A stretch of 51,024 nt of DNA from Chloroflexota bacterium. GTDB lineage: Bacteria; Chloroflexota; Anaerolineae; J102. Below, in pieces: positions 17,798 through 27,639 of the stretch. Below the pieces are notes generated by a model, which was given only the letters and a program-made list of their open reading frames with translations, searched no databases and was not told the origin of the DNA. Every line of letters begins with the position of its first letter. Within the stretch, counting starts at the first letter, position 1. The position numbers were made by a program, and so were the translations under genes. The stretch covers positions 1-51,024 of the forward strand of contig JAKOVD010000113.1 in the NCBI GenBank assembly GCA_029782215.1, read 5' to 3'.

Positions 17798-18499
17798 TTA
17801 TGTTCTGAGTGATATCGGGCGCGCGGGCGCGCCCGCCACGACGGTATAGGGATCGACACTCTTCGTCACCACGCTACCTGCCCCTATCACTGCACCTCTG
17901 TGCACTGTTACGCCATCCAAAATGATGCTGCCCGAGCCGATCCAGCAATCATCCTCAATGACAATGCCCTTTCTGATTACACCTTGCTGAGCGATCGGCA
18001 GACTGGCATCACGAAATTGATGATTCTCGGCATGCAGATTGACCCGCTGGCCCATGCTCACATGATTGCCAATCGTGATGCCGCCCGCAGCGCCCAGATA
18101 GCAGTAGTCACCAATTCCGGTATTGTTACCGATCTTGACACCGACCCCTAGATTGCGCAACGTGCCTGTAGCACGGATAAGCACATGTGTGCCGAGCGTT
18201 ACGTTGTCCCCAATCTGGACCCCTTCTCTGGAAAGCGCATCAATCTGGACGCCATCCTCCAGGGTTAGATTACGGCCTACTACGATATGCTTTCCATGTC
18301 GGATTCTGACGCCGCGTCCGACGAACATAAGTCCGCCGACATGCTTGAAACGTAGAGAGTACCATGCCCCTCGCAGGGCAGTGATAGCTCGCACGAGAAT
18401 GATGCTGACCAGATCGAGATCAGATGTGGATGGGTCCAACTCATAGGATGGGCTCCTCTTGAGCTTGCGCACAAACCTGCTAATAGCTCGGACTAGCAT
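17798..18499 (-). CDS. left-handed beta-helix (hexapeptide repeat) O-acetyltransferase
   Basis: A 233-residue acyltransferase. From residue 65 onward it has many hexapeptide turns ([LIV]GxxxxI pattern): VGRNLTLEDGVQI, IGDNVTLGTHVLI, IGNNTGIGDYCYL, then VIEDDCWIGSGSIILDGVTV, and the terminal VIGAGSVVTKSVDPYTVVAGAPAR. The catalytic His is probably in VNLHAENHQF. Such enzymes use acetyl-CoA to decorate a sugar of the repeat unit, or an amino sugar such as the product of the DegT/WlbA pair. Its start (ATG 18499) overlaps the end of the GT2 gene by 7 nt. Confidence 0.88.
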   Translation of the reverse strand: MLVRAISRFVRKLKRSPSYELDPSTSDLDLVSIILVRAITALRGAWYSLRFKHVGGLMFVGRGVRIRHGKHIVVGRNLTLEDGVQIDALSREGVQIGDNVTLGTHVLIRATGTLRNLGVGVKIGNNTGIGDYCYLGAAGGITIGNHVSMGQRVNLHAENHQFRDASLPIAQQGVIRKGIVIEDDCWIGSGSIILDGVTVHRGAVIGAGSVVTKSVDPYTVVAGAPARPISLRT

Positions 18500-19482
18500 G
18501 AACCCTCGTCACGCACCTTGGTCCGTCTGACCTCAAGTGGCTGCAAGAAGTCGCTCCCTGTCTGAAAGAGGTAGCCCCAGGCTTTCCAAATCGAGCATGT
18601 CGCCAAAAAGCGATCGCTGGGGCTCCTTCGAATAGTGGCTACTAACCATGACAACAGGTTTCGAGGAATTCCCGCAAAGGTACGCAGTAGGGCCTGAACG
18701 ATCTGCTTACCACGTCCCCAACGGATGCGGTGCCAAATGGCCAGGGAGCGGCCATTCCAGCATGTACGGTGTATGAGGTACCCTTTCGTCAAGCGCGCCG
18801 CAGGAACAAGATGACGGACTGCAGCATCAGGTGCGTAAAACATCCGCTTCTGGTCTTGTCGCAGCCGATAACACAAATCGATCTCTTCGAGGGCAAGCAG
18901 GCTGTCCTGCACACGACCGAGGGTCACCGAGAAAGGTCCAGCAACATCTAGCGCCTGCCGCCGGAAGACCATGTTGGCTCCAATTGGATACTCACTCGCC
19001 TCAAATTCTCTGAACTGCTCACCATAATTGCTGAGGCTAACTAGGGATAGTAGGTCGTCATGCAACCAGTCGGGACGCGGGGCCTCCCATTCGCCAATCA
19101 CTTTGCCCCCAATGGCATCGCACTCAGGGTAATGCTCAAATGCGGCCAGAACCGCCGCTACCCATGAGGCGCCTACAAATGCGTCGTCGTCCACATAACC
19201 AATCAAGTCGGCTGCAGCTTCCCGAAAACCTCGATTGCGTGCATGGCTCAGCCCTGCTTGTTCTTCTAACACGCACCGAACGACGACGTCTGTATTCAAG
19301 CTGGCAGTCTGGACCAAGGCGCGAACGCTCTTACTGGGGCAATTGTCTACGATTATGACCTCATAGTCATCGGTGATGCATCCTGTTTGCTCCAGCAGTA
19401 GACTAAGACTTCTGGTCAACAGGTCAGGTCGATCATATGTGCAGACAACCACGCTGAGCCGTGGCAGTGGTGGCATCGTCAT
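18493..19482 (-). CDS. family-2 glycosyltransferase
   Basis: GT-A fold glycosyltransferase, 329 residues. It starts RLSVVVCTYDRPDLLTRSL. The metal-binding DXD-like motif is IGYVDDDAFVGASW, and the catalytic base region is ALEEIDLCYRLRQ (ED-type). The C-terminal stretch WLVATIRRSPSDRFLATC may hold a membrane-associating helix. It should transfer a sugar from a nucleotide donor to the lipid-linked intermediate. The gene overlaps the methyltransferase stop by 4 nt (ATGA) and the acyltransferase start by 7 nt. Donor unknown. Confidence 0.92.
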   Translation of the reverse strand: MTMPPLPRLSVVVCTYDRPDLLTRSLSLLLEQTGCITDDYEVIIVDNCPSKSVRALVQTASLNTDVVVRCVLEEQAGLSHARNRGFREAAADLIGYVDDDAFVGASWVAAVLAAFEHYPECDAIGGKVIGEWEAPRPDWLHDDLLSLVSLSNYGEQFREFEASEYPIGANMVFRRQALDVAGPFSVTLGRVQDSLLALEEIDLCYRLRQDQKRMFYAPDAAVRHLVPAARLTKGYLIHRTCWNGRSLAIWHRIRWGRGKQIVQALLRTFAGIPRNLLSWLVATIRRSPSDRFLATCSIWKAWGYLFQTGSDFLQPLEVRRTKVRDEGSC

Positions 19483-20273
19483 TTAACCGCAATAACGCAG
19501 ATACCGTGAGCGCCGACTGCGCCCGGCGTTAAGTTTGGTGCAAAGAACACACGGGAACACAAAAGAGCCAAGCCAGTCCAACCGATACCGTTAATCAAGA
19601 CCTGTGGAATTGCACGCCACAATTTCTCAAAATCAACGTGCTTGTTCGAGAAATAGAGGCGCGTCCGTACATCAAGCGAAGTAGGCGCAATCAATCGAGT
19701 TGTGATGGCCTGATCATCATAGACTCTTTGAGTGGCTGCTGAGGAGTAGGGAGATCTACCTGGATTGAACCCTTTGGTCGAAAACGGGCAGGTCAATATC
19801 AGTCTTCCCCCCGGCTTGAGAACACGCGCAAGTTCACGCATTGCGATTGAATCCCCGTCACCGGGGATATGCTCAAGCATCGAGATCGCTGTGACCGCGT
19901 CAAACGTTCCATCTGCATAGGGCAAAGCACAAACATCCTTATGCTCAAATCGAAGCAAACCGTTCTCAAACAAACGACCTTCTCTCTTTGCCAAAAGATG
20001 AGATTGCTTCTGTATAGTCACATCATTGATGTCTATTGAAGTAGTCTTGTAGCCACAAAAGGCGAAAAATAGCGGCAGGATCGATGTAGCGGACCCCACA
20101 TCGAGGATATGCGCATGTTGCGCCAAATCAACAACGAGATAATCCCATACTACTGGATACTCAACATAGCGGTAAAGGTCGAGGCGCTTGATCCAATTTC
20201 GTCGATCCAACGCCCCACAAAAACGATGGAATGTCAAAGCAGTGACCGGTCGGTTTGGCGCGCTATTTGACAT
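19479..20273 (-). CDS. class I SAM-dependent methyltransferase
   Basis: A 264-residue Rossmann-fold methyltransferase. SAM-binding motif I is AHILDVGSATSILPLFF, followed by the acidic residue in TTSIDIND. Motif II lies around FDAVTAISMLEHIPGDGDSIA, and the post-motif LARVLKPGGRLILTCPF is present. In a polysaccharide cluster it most likely O-methylates a sugar, either free in the chain or as a terminating cap; the substrate is inferred from context only. It overlaps the GT2 gene (ATGA) and begins 11 nt inside the polymerase gene. Confidence 0.88.
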   Translation of the reverse strand: MSNSAPNRPVTALTFHRFCGALDRRNWIKRLDLYRYVEYPVVWDYLVVDLAQHAHILDVGSATSILPLFFAFCGYKTTSIDINDVTIQKQSHLLAKREGRLFENGLLRFEHKDVCALPYADGTFDAVTAISMLEHIPGDGDSIAMRELARVLKPGGRLILTCPFSTKGFNPGRSPYSSAATQRVYDDQAITTRLIAPTSLDVRTRLYFSNKHVDFEKLWRAIPQVLINGIGWTGLALLCSRVFFAPNLTPGAVGAHGICVIAVK

Positions 20274-21696
20274 GGTCAGTCTCCTTGGGAGCTACTGTTG
20301 AAATGCTGTATGTGGCACCCGCAAGCATCCAGAAAACGAAGGCCGTTGCATCAGATTGCCATACATACCAATAAGCCGTCGAGACCAGGAATACTACTAG
20401 AACCCCGCGGAAGCCCAGAGAAATGCCTTTCCAGAAAGGTTCTACATCAGAACGATTTAGCAATTGCTGACTGATGCGGTAGACGCGTAGGATCATAACC
20501 AGATACAGAAGCACACCTGTGATGCCCCACTCAAGCAGTCCACGGCTGATTTGTGTTAATCCGAAAACCGATCCCAGATACCCGTTGTCGTTATATAGCT
20601 GCCCTACGATGTCGCCGAAGTAACTCGGACTTGCGGCGCCTGGGCCATAGCCGAGCAAAAGAGCATGGGGAGTACGTCCTAGTAGTTCAATGGCAAACTG
20701 AATATCCCCGCGTCGAGACATGGGGACGCCTGTCTGGGCAAGTGGACGCTCGTATATCTCGAAGATCAGACGTGGCGACGCCAAGAAGTCGCCAAGCTGC
20801 GACCTTGGAGCGATTACCGGCAACGCTTGAAGGCTTACGAACAGTACTATAAGGAGCAGTGCCAAAACGACAAACACACTTCGGATTCGATTTGGCGCGC
20901 GATAGGCAAATATGAAAAGTACCATGGGCAGCACCACAAAGTAGCCGAATTTGCCTTCTCCCATAAGGATGGGGACAAACAGACCAATCCCTCCCAGAAT
21001 GTAGACCCATCCCTTACGCGACACAGTCGCGAGTCCAAACAAAAGGCTCATCACCATCAGTGCCATGATCGTAGCGATTTGAGTCGCCGAATACCCCAAC
21101 GTTCCACCCACCTCGTCTCCCACCCCGTACACTTGCGCCTGCAGAACTGTAATGGGTATCTGAAGAAGTTCGAGTCCTATGAGGAGGATGATGAGATGCT
21201 TCAGAGTTCGAGGGCTCACATCGAGATTGATGATCACATAGAATAGCATGAGTGGCTTCAGCAGCGTCCGATAACCATTCAGGGCCGTTGCAGGTGATGA
21301 CCCATTGACAAGAGCGGACATGATCCCGAAGATTATCAGCACCAGGAAAGGACCATCTAATGGAGTTCTACGTAAGCCTTTTCGCTCGAGGACTGCCTTC
21401 GCTATCACCACAAGGGCCAGAGTAACCAGAATCAAATCGGGAAGCCATCGCGCCTGTGTCGGCAATAGTCCGAGCGCCCGCGACAGCCAGTCGAGGGAGT
21501 AGGCACCGACGAGTATTGCATAGAGACCAATCCAAGGTTGCACGATCATGGCTATGCCCGCAAGCGGGACACATAGCAGCGCACCCAACAGGCTATTCTG
21601 TGCGATTGCCGCTCCCATCAACGAAGCCAGCAGCAGAGCTCCGATCACCAGCAGGGAGAGATTTGCTCGAAGGCGGCTATCTAGTATTGCCTGCAT
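20263..21696 (-). CDS. Wzy-like O-antigen/exopolysaccharide polymerase
   Basis: Polytopic membrane protein of about 477 residues with ten or more hydrophobic segments and a long outer loop (around APRSQLGDFLASPRLIFEIYERPLAQTGVPMSRRGD). LLGYGPGAASPSYFGDIVGQLYNDNGYLGSVFGLTQISRG is typical of Wzy/EPS polymerases. It should join flipped repeat units into the polymer. The start is chosen as ATG 21696 because GGAGG lies six bases upstream; in-frame ATGs further up (21732) overlap the TPR gene more and lack a site. It is paired with the TPR gene, overlapping by 20 nt, which suggests co-regulation. Confidence 0.85.
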   Translation of the reverse strand: MQAILDSRLRANLSLLVIGALLLASLMGAAIAQNSLLGALLCVPLAGIAMIVQPWIGLYAILVGAYSLDWLSRALGLLPTQARWLPDLILVTLALVVIAKAVLERKGLRRTPLDGPFLVLIIFGIMSALVNGSSPATALNGYRTLLKPLMLFYVIINLDVSPRTLKHLIILLIGLELLQIPITVLQAQVYGVGDEVGGTLGYSATQIATIMALMVMSLLFGLATVSRKGWVYILGGIGLFVPILMGEGKFGYFVVLPMVLFIFAYRAPNRIRSVFVVLALLLIVLFVSLQALPVIAPRSQLGDFLASPRLIFEIYERPLAQTGVPMSRRGDIQFAIELLGRTPHALLLGYGPGAASPSYFGDIVGQLYNDNGYLGSVFGLTQISRGLLEWGITGVLLYLVMILRVYRISQQLLNRSDVEPFWKGISLGFRGVLVVFLVSTAYWYVWQSDATAFVFWMLAGATYSISTVAPKETDHVK

Positions 21697-22813
21697 CACT
21701 AACCTCCAGGCGGTCCAACGCATGCTGTGCAAACGTCATCTGTGGATCGATCCGTAGAGCTGCCCGATATCTCATTGCAGCCTGATCTGGTTGCTGCAAC
21801 TGCTCGTATATCATTGCCAAGTCAACATAAGCCCACGGGTCTTCTGGGTTAAGTTGGACGGCCTGCTCGAACGCCAACAGGGCTTGGTCGATCTCGCCCA
21901 ATGCCTGATACCAACGCCCTAATGCTTTGTAAACGACAGAACGGTTGACATCCTCCCCCGCAGATTGTAGCGCCGACTCGTAGGCTTCCCGCGCCTTTGC
22001 CATGTTACCCTTTTCGACCCAAACATCACCCATGCCAAGGTAGGCGGCGTAGCGAGGCCAACCGTCCGGCTGGGAAACCGACAGGACTGACTCAAAAGCA
22101 ACAAGAGTCGCCTCCCAGTTCTGGAGCCTCTTTAGGCAATCTCCCATGTAGAAGTACAACGTGCCTCTAGCCCAGTCGGGCAACTGAGGTAGGGCAGTAT
22201 CAGCTGCCTCAGACTGATCGAACAACTTGAGGGCCTCAGGGCACTTTCCCAGTTGGCGGAGTATCATGCCGCTGCGCAGGTAGCCAGTCGCCGCAAGTTG
22301 TGGGTCGGCTTGAGATCCTTCCAGATATGCTGCCAGTGCCCTGTCAGGCTGACTGTGAATTTCGTAGAAGGAGGCTAGTTCGTACCAGACCTGTGCATCA
22401 TCAGGTGCTATCCTGGTTGCCAAGATGTAGGTGCCTTCGGCAGCAGCATAGTCCCTTAGGCCTGCCCCCGTTCGTAACAATCGAAGCGCCCACAACCGAG
22501 AGCCTTCACCCGATGTGCTAGATGCCAATAGCTGACGCAGATGAACTTCAGCCAGTGATGTGTTTCCGGCTAAGACCGCTGACCACACCATCATCTCGGG
22601 ATTCATGCCCGTGAGAGCCCGGTCTTGGCCGCCAAGTTGCCGGCTACCCTCAATCGGAGCGAGAACCCCTTTTGAGACACCTATTGCCTGCCGATTGCCA
22701 GAAAGTGCAGGCCATGCATGCAAGATCGCCATCGCAATCAGCGCTACCGCTGCAAGTGGCATTGCAGTGTGTCTCAAACCTCTCTGCCCAAGCATTCGCA
22801 AGACACCATTCAT
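21677..22813 (-). CDS. TPR-repeat protein with N-terminal membrane anchor
   Basis: About 378 residues. The N-terminus GLRHTAMPLAAVALIAMAILHAW is one hydrophobic segment, probably a signal anchor. The rest contains tetratricopeptide repeats: AQVWYELASFYEIHSQPDRALAAYL, SVVYKALGRWYQALGEIDQALLAFEQAVQLNPEDPWAYVDLAMIYEQLQQPDQAAMRYRAAL. TPR proteins are frequent partners of Wzy/EPS polymerase and export complexes; that role here is inferred from its overlap with the polymerase gene. The start is taken at ATG 22813 with GGGAAG seven bases upstream; a GTG at 22840 is also in frame. It is the first gene of its block and lies only 178 nt from an insertion sequence that may have separated it from its original promoter. 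Confidence 0.82.
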   Translation of the reverse strand: MNGVLRMLGQRGLRHTAMPLAAVALIAMAILHAWPALSGNRQAIGVSKGVLAPIEGSRQLGGQDRALTGMNPEMMVWSAVLAGNTSLAEVHLRQLLASSTSGEGSRLWALRLLRTGAGLRDYAAAEGTYILATRIAPDDAQVWYELASFYEIHSQPDRALAAYLEGSQADPQLAATGYLRSGMILRQLGKCPEALKLFDQSEAADTALPQLPDWARGTLYFYMGDCLKRLQNWEATLVAFESVLSVSQPDGWPRYAAYLGMGDVWVEKGNMAKAREAYESALQSAGEDVNRSVVYKALGRWYQALGEIDQALLAFEQAVQLNPEDPWAYVDLAMIYEQLQQPDQAAMRYRAALRIDPQMTFAQHALDRLEVSDAGNTR

Positions 22814-22991
22814 ACAGTGTCTTCCCGTTCTACTCTGCACATGGAGATGTAGGCGATTGTCTTCAAGGGATTGGCGGCGTTGCGGACGAGAGCAGTAGCG
22901 ATGTTGGTAACGCTGGTCTGATGCAGCAGCAGCACATTCATGACAAGGCTACGAAGGCCTCACGCCCCCTACCGGTGCCGACCCTGAAGAG

Positions 22992-24202
22992 ATGCAGAAG
23001 GAATTGAGCCAGGCGCAGTCACTGGATGACTTCTTCGGCAAGGACGGCATCTTTGCCCGGCTGTTTGCGCGGACGATCGAAACAATGCTGGAAGCGGAGT
23101 TGGCCGGTCAGCTCGGCTACGAGCGCTATGCGGCGGAGGGACGGAACAGCGGGAAAAGCCGCAACGGCAAGCGCCGGCGGGAGCTACGGACTTCGGCCGG
23201 GGACCAGACGATCCTGGTGCCGCGGGACCGCAACGGGGAATACCAGCCACTGCTGCTGCAGAAGTACGGGAAGAACACGAACGAGATCGAGCGGAAGGTG
23301 CTGGCGCTGTACGCCAAGGGGGTGTCGACGCGGGACATCGAGGAGACGCTGCAGGAGTTGTACGGGATCGAGGTGTCGGCGGCAACGATTACGGCGATCA
23401 CGGACAAGGTGTGGCCACAGGTGGAGGCCTGGCAGAACCGGCCGCTGGCGCCGGTGTACGCCATCGTCTACCTGGATGCCTTCTTCGTCAAACTGCGGCG
23501 CCAGCACCGCATCGAAACGGTGCCGGTCTACAACGTGCTTGGCGTCGACCTGGAGGGTCAGCGGGACGTGCTGGGGCATTGGATCGGGGAGGGGGGTGAA
23601 GGGGCCCAGTTCTGGCTGGGGGTGCTGACGGAGATGCAAAGCCGGGGCGTCCAGGACATCCTCATCGCCAGCGTGGACGGCCTCAGCGGCTTCAAGGAGG
23701 CCATTCAGGCCATCTTTCCCCGGGCTCGGGTCCAACGCTGCATCGTCCACCTCGTCCGCCAGAGCCTGCGCTACGTCACCTGGAAGGACCAGAAGGCCTT
23801 TGTCGCCGACCTCAAGGCCGTCTATCAGGCGCCCACCCTCGAGGCCGCCGCCGCCAAGCTGGAGGCCCTCATCGCCGCCTGGGGCGACCGCTACCGCATG
23901 GCCATCCGCCCCTGGAAGACGGCCTGGGACGAGTGGACCACCATGTTTGACTTCCCCAACGCGATCCGCCGCCTCATCTATACCACCAACGCCATCGAGG
24001 GCTACCATCGCCAGCTGCGCAAGGTCACCAAGACCAAGGGCGCCTTCCCGGCCCCCGAGGCCGCCCGCAAGCTTCTCTTCCTCCTCCACCAGGACATCGT
24101 CAAGGACTGGACCCGGCCCCTGACCGGATGGCCACCCACCGCAGGTGGGACCTCATCCTCAACCAGCTCGCCATCTACTTCCCCGACCGCCTCGCACTCT
24201 AG
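22992..24202 (+). pseudogene. IS256-family (Mutator-type) transposase, frameshifted near its C-terminus
   Basis: The protein follows IS256 transposases: the N-terminal region SLDDFFGKDGIFARLFART, then the DDE triad in AIVYLDAFFVKL (Asp), LIASVDGLSGFKEA (Asp) and YTTNAIEGYHRQLRK (Glu). After KDWTRPLTG the frame goes wrong. The natural ending RRWDLILNQLAIYFPDRLAL followed by TAG (24200-24202) is found one frame over, so one base appears to be missing near 24130-24137. In the shifted frame translation would run on to 24278. A sequencing error is possible. The TAG stop coincides with the CTAG at which a second insertion sequence entered. Confidence 0.85.
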
Positions 24203-26130
24203 CGTAACGGTTGTGCAATCAGAGCCGGATTCGTTGAAAACGGCGCAAAACTGCAACTTTGAAAAAGCGGCAAGCTGACCTGGAAGGCCCAGCCGCCGGT
24301 CTGGATGGTGCGACCGGCATAGAGACTTTCGTCGGTGAACTTTAACAAGCAACCGCCAGGCAGCCAGGCGACGTTGGCAGGCGTATGTGCCGCGACCTGG
24401 ACCAACGTCTTGATGCTGGCGACAACGGGATCGAGTCACTGTTCGGGTTCCTGGTAGCTCTGTGTGCGGAGCCAGTGCGCTGCCCAGCGGACGAAGTTAG
24501 CGGCGAAGGCGGCAAATTGTTCTTGTAGCCAGAGCGCCGGTGCCGTGCGGACCTTGAGATGGTGCATGTGGAAGACACTCTTGCCTTCTTTGATGCCCGC
24601 CTCAATAGTCTGTCTACCGTTGAAAAAGACGAACCAGGCAGGTAAGTCATCACTTACGGTATCGCGGCCGAAGTGCAGGAGCACGCCATAGCGCAGGGTC
24701 TTGCCCGTGTAGAAGCGTTCCAAGGCCACATCGACCGGGTACGAACAGCCCGGGAGAGTCTGGGCTGGCCAGGCGACCATATCGGCGTTATCACCGACCC
24801 GGGTCCAGGCGGTGGTGTCGCCCACGCGCCCCAGCAAGCTATCCCGGATCTGGTGGTCATGGGGTCGGGTGTAAACTTCGTAGCCCATTTCGATGAACAA
24901 GGCGACGTTGTCCCAGGTCCCGAAACTGGCATCCAGGCGAAAGACCGCCGCCGCGGGCGCCGGGTTGGACGCATTCTCGTTCTCAAAGCGCTGCAGGCGC
25001 TCGCGCAACCCGGCTTCTTGGGCCTGCACAATGGCGACTGCGTTCTGTTGGCGCTCGCACTGCTTGGCAGCCTGAGCCACCACTTGAGCTTGGCGTGCAT
25101 GCTGGCGCTGTCGGGTCTGTGCCTGCTGACGGGCTTGGGCGAGTTGACTATGCGGTCGCTCGGGCTGCTGGCGGTCCCGGTAATCCGCGGCCAGTGTGGC
25201 CAGCCTCGCTTCGGCCACCTGCAAACGTTCCGTACGAACCTGCAATTCAACCTGAGCTTCCGCCAAGACGGCCCGGTGTTGTACCTGCCGCTGTTCAGCA
25301 TGGCGACGCCGTTCGCACAAGGTCTTCCAGCGTTGACGGAGCAGTTCCGTACGCCGCCAAGGGCGCACACCGCTGTTGGCTTCGGCGGCCAAGACCAGTT
25401 CCTCGGCCAGTAGGCAGGACACCAGGTTGCCGGGATGGGGCTTGACCGCAAGCCAGAGCCGGCCATAGGTGGGACTACGCATGCTGACTACGGCTGCATG
25501 CTAACCTAGCCGCACATCGTCGTCCATGTGGCCGAAAGCCGCATTCGGATAGGTCGTACTGGTGTTGGACACCGGCCGCCCGGTCAGATCACCATCGCAA
25601 ATCAGGCGGTCGTGCTCAACCAAGGCTTGCGTGACCTGTTCGACGATGAAAGGGCGGCTGATCTCAGCCAACACTCGCCGGATGGCTTCGGCTTCGGCCT
25701 GCGTCAACGCTTGCAAGGTCCGCCCGACGCCGCTATAGTCGGCCCAACCCGCTTGCTGCCAGGCCGCCGCCACGGTCTGGTCCTGATCTAAAGGCCGGCC
25801 ATCCCGGCTGATGTCCTGCAAGTGCGGGAGGCCCGCCAGAACCGCCACCTGAAACTCTTACACCTTGGTCTGTGGACTGTGGATATAGGTATTCTGGTGC
25901 AATGGTACCTCCATCAGGGCTTGAATCAGGCCCACGTGCTGCGCGTACTCGCCCAGCAGGACCAGCAGAGCATGTTCGGTGTGGTTCGAAAGGGTCGCAT
26001 TCGCGCTCATGGCGGCTCCTTACTGGACGAGCAGAGATGCGCCCGAGCATAGCCGCCGATATGTCGGTTGTAAAAGTTCGAATTTGAGGTCGATTTCTAC
26101 GATTCGGCCTCTGGTTGCACAAAACTTACG
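24203..26130 (-). mobile_element. IS1380-like insertion sequence with terminal inverted repeats and CTAG target duplication
   Basis: The ends form imperfect inverted repeats: reading inward, the left end begins CGTAACGGTTGTGCAATCAG and the right end CGTAAGTTTTGTGCAACCAG (16 of 20 match). Both ends are flanked by CTAG (24199-24202 and 26131-26134), a 4-bp target duplication as expected for IS1380-like elements. The element is about 1.93 kb with one transposase frame on the minus strand. It inserted at the stop codon of the IS256 transposase, so the original sequence read through CTCTAG then ACCGCC. Family name is by motif resemblance and is less sure than the boundaries. Confidence 0.78.
24436..26010 (-). 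pseudogene. IS1380-like DDE transposase interrupted by two in-frame stop codons
   Basis: One unbroken frame of 524 codons from ATG 26010 (MSANATLSNHTEHALLVLLGEY) to 24436 is cut by TAA at 25858-25860 (codon 51, after HSPQTKV) and TAG at 25501-25503 (codon 170, after DDDVRLG). No frameshift is seen. Catalytic elements remain: ICDGDLTGRPVSNTSTTYPN, FRLDASFGTWDNVALF, VGDNADM, and the Glu region RQTIEAGIKEGKSVF. A Gln/Arg/Ala-rich helical insert (about codons 205-295) separates the Asp motifs. Without readthrough only a 50-residue peptide and internal fragments could be made, so this copy is probably inactive, though able to be mobilised by an intact relative. Confidence 0.82.
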
Positions 26131-26229
26131 CTAGACCGCCTGCCAGCCTCGAAACACAGGTTTCTCCCTACTCTGCTCTCACCCGATTACACACCTCTCT
26201 TGACAAACTCTGTATTTTACACCCTCCCC

Positions 26230-27450
26230 TCAAAGCAAACCCAAATGATTCGCCAAACGTTCCGCCTGAAGTTGCCATGTAAACTGCTCAACCACTAGAG
26301 CCCTCCCAATCTGTCCGCGCCACCTGAATGTCCCGATCTGGGTATTTCTTTCTCTGTAGAGCGAGGCGATGGAATCAGCCATGCTCTTCGGATTCTCAGG
26401 TTCACAGTACACTGCACAGGGTAATTCGCCAATGACACGCCTGTTTGCGTCAATACATGTGGCTACAACCGGCAGTCCCGACGCAAAGTACTCAAGCAGC
26501 TTCAGCGGCGACTGCCCCTTCCACCATGGACGGTCCTTCCAGGGCACCACACCAATATCAGCTTTTCTCAAGATGTCGGGTACTAGATCGTGAGGAACTG
26601 GTGCCAGAAACTGCACGCGGTCGGCGATGCCAAGTTGGACGCATTGTGATTCAAGTCCCTCGAGAACCTGTGCACTGGAGGCGTCTGATCGGTCACCTCC
26701 AAGAATCAAGAGTCGTAGACCTCGACACTCAGCGAATACCAGAGCGACGGCCGCGACGAGGTCATCTAAACCCCTCGTTGGCGAAACCTCGCCATGATAA
26801 ATAACAACAAAGTCATCGTCAACTCCGCCTTCGGGATTCCTGACAGGGTGAAACTGGTCAGTATCAACACCAGACGACCAGTATCCAGCCTCGGGAAACT
26901 CAATTCCATAGGCTGACTCAGTCTCCTCTCGTAACCCCTCCGTAATGAATGTGAACTTGTGCATCAGCCTGCTTGATAACCAAAGGCTCAGCCAGTAACG
27001 ACTGCGTCGAGGGCGATGGCGGCCCTTCTGCGAGGGTAGCTCAACCGGTCCACTCCTCAAATCTAGGCAAAAACATGTGTCAATAAGCCCTATGCGCGAC
27101 AAGACCGCCCATGGCGTTATGGCAAGCACTCCATCGGCATCCGTCATGATAACTTGCGGCCTTTCGAATATGATGGAGCGGCCAAAGTACAGAGTTAATG
27201 TCAAAATGCGAAACAGCACCCCTACCTTGCCAGTCCCAAGGAATGGTATGATTCGTAGTGAGGAATCCCATTGCGGTCGGCTAGACCATCCGAGCAAAGG
27301 ATGGTGATACACCAACGCCACGCGCACCCCGTGATGTTTGAGCGCACGCAATATGTTCTGGCGGGCAGAGTAAAAAGAGCGCGGTACATCGCTATCCCGA
27401 CCAGACGAACTAAGGTCGCATCGATACCAGACCAGATCAACATGCGGCAT
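26230..27450 (-). CDS. family-4 glycosyltransferase
   Basis: A 406-residue GT-B glycosyltransferase. The N-terminal half has VDLVWYRCDLSSSGRDSD and ALKHHGVRVALVYHHPLLGW. The donor half has VVIYHGEVSPTRGLDDLVAA, LLILGGDRSD, ADIGVVPWKDRPWWKGQSPLKLLEYFASGLPVVAT, the last being the acidic donor-binding region in a KxxEY form common to several GT4 subgroups. It is the last gene of the 32439-26230 block; immediately after its stop lie the IS256 right-hand remnant and the nested IS. It was probably contiguous with the block now starting at 22813 before the IS insertion. Sugar specificity unknown. Confidence 0.88.
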   Translation of the reverse strand: MPHVDLVWYRCDLSSSGRDSDVPRSFYSARQNILRALKHHGVRVALVYHHPLLGWSSRPQWDSSLRIIPFLGTGKVGVLFRILTLTLYFGRSIIFERPQVIMTDADGVLAITPWAVLSRIGLIDTCFCLDLRSGPVELPSQKGRHRPRRSRYWLSLWLSSRLMHKFTFITEGLREETESAYGIEFPEAGYWSSGVDTDQFHPVRNPEGGVDDDFVVIYHGEVSPTRGLDDLVAAVALVFAECRGLRLLILGGDRSDASSAQVLEGLESQCVQLGIADRVQFLAPVPHDLVPDILRKADIGVVPWKDRPWWKGQSPLKLLEYFASGLPVVATCIDANRRVIGELPCAVYCEPENPKSMADSIASLYRERNTQIGTFRWRGQIGRALVVEQFTWQLQAERLANHLGLL

Positions 27451-27639
27451 TGGCTATAGTCGGCCCCCAAGACTGGACCAGTGGCTAAGGTGGAAGGACA
27501 ACATATTGATCACCTGCAGGAGATCTGGCTATGGCCACGAAGCGACGTCAGCATAGCCTCGAATTCAAGTTTCACGCAGCGCTGGAACCAGTCCAGCACC
27601 TCTGAACCAGCAGTCTGTTACCCACTGAGCGAACAGACG

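Noticed and set aside
22841..22991. Left terminal inverted repeat of the IS256 element
   Set aside because: The right flank near 26200-26229 (ending in tgtattttacaccc) has no recognisable inverted match upstream of the transposase, so the left boundary cannot be set.
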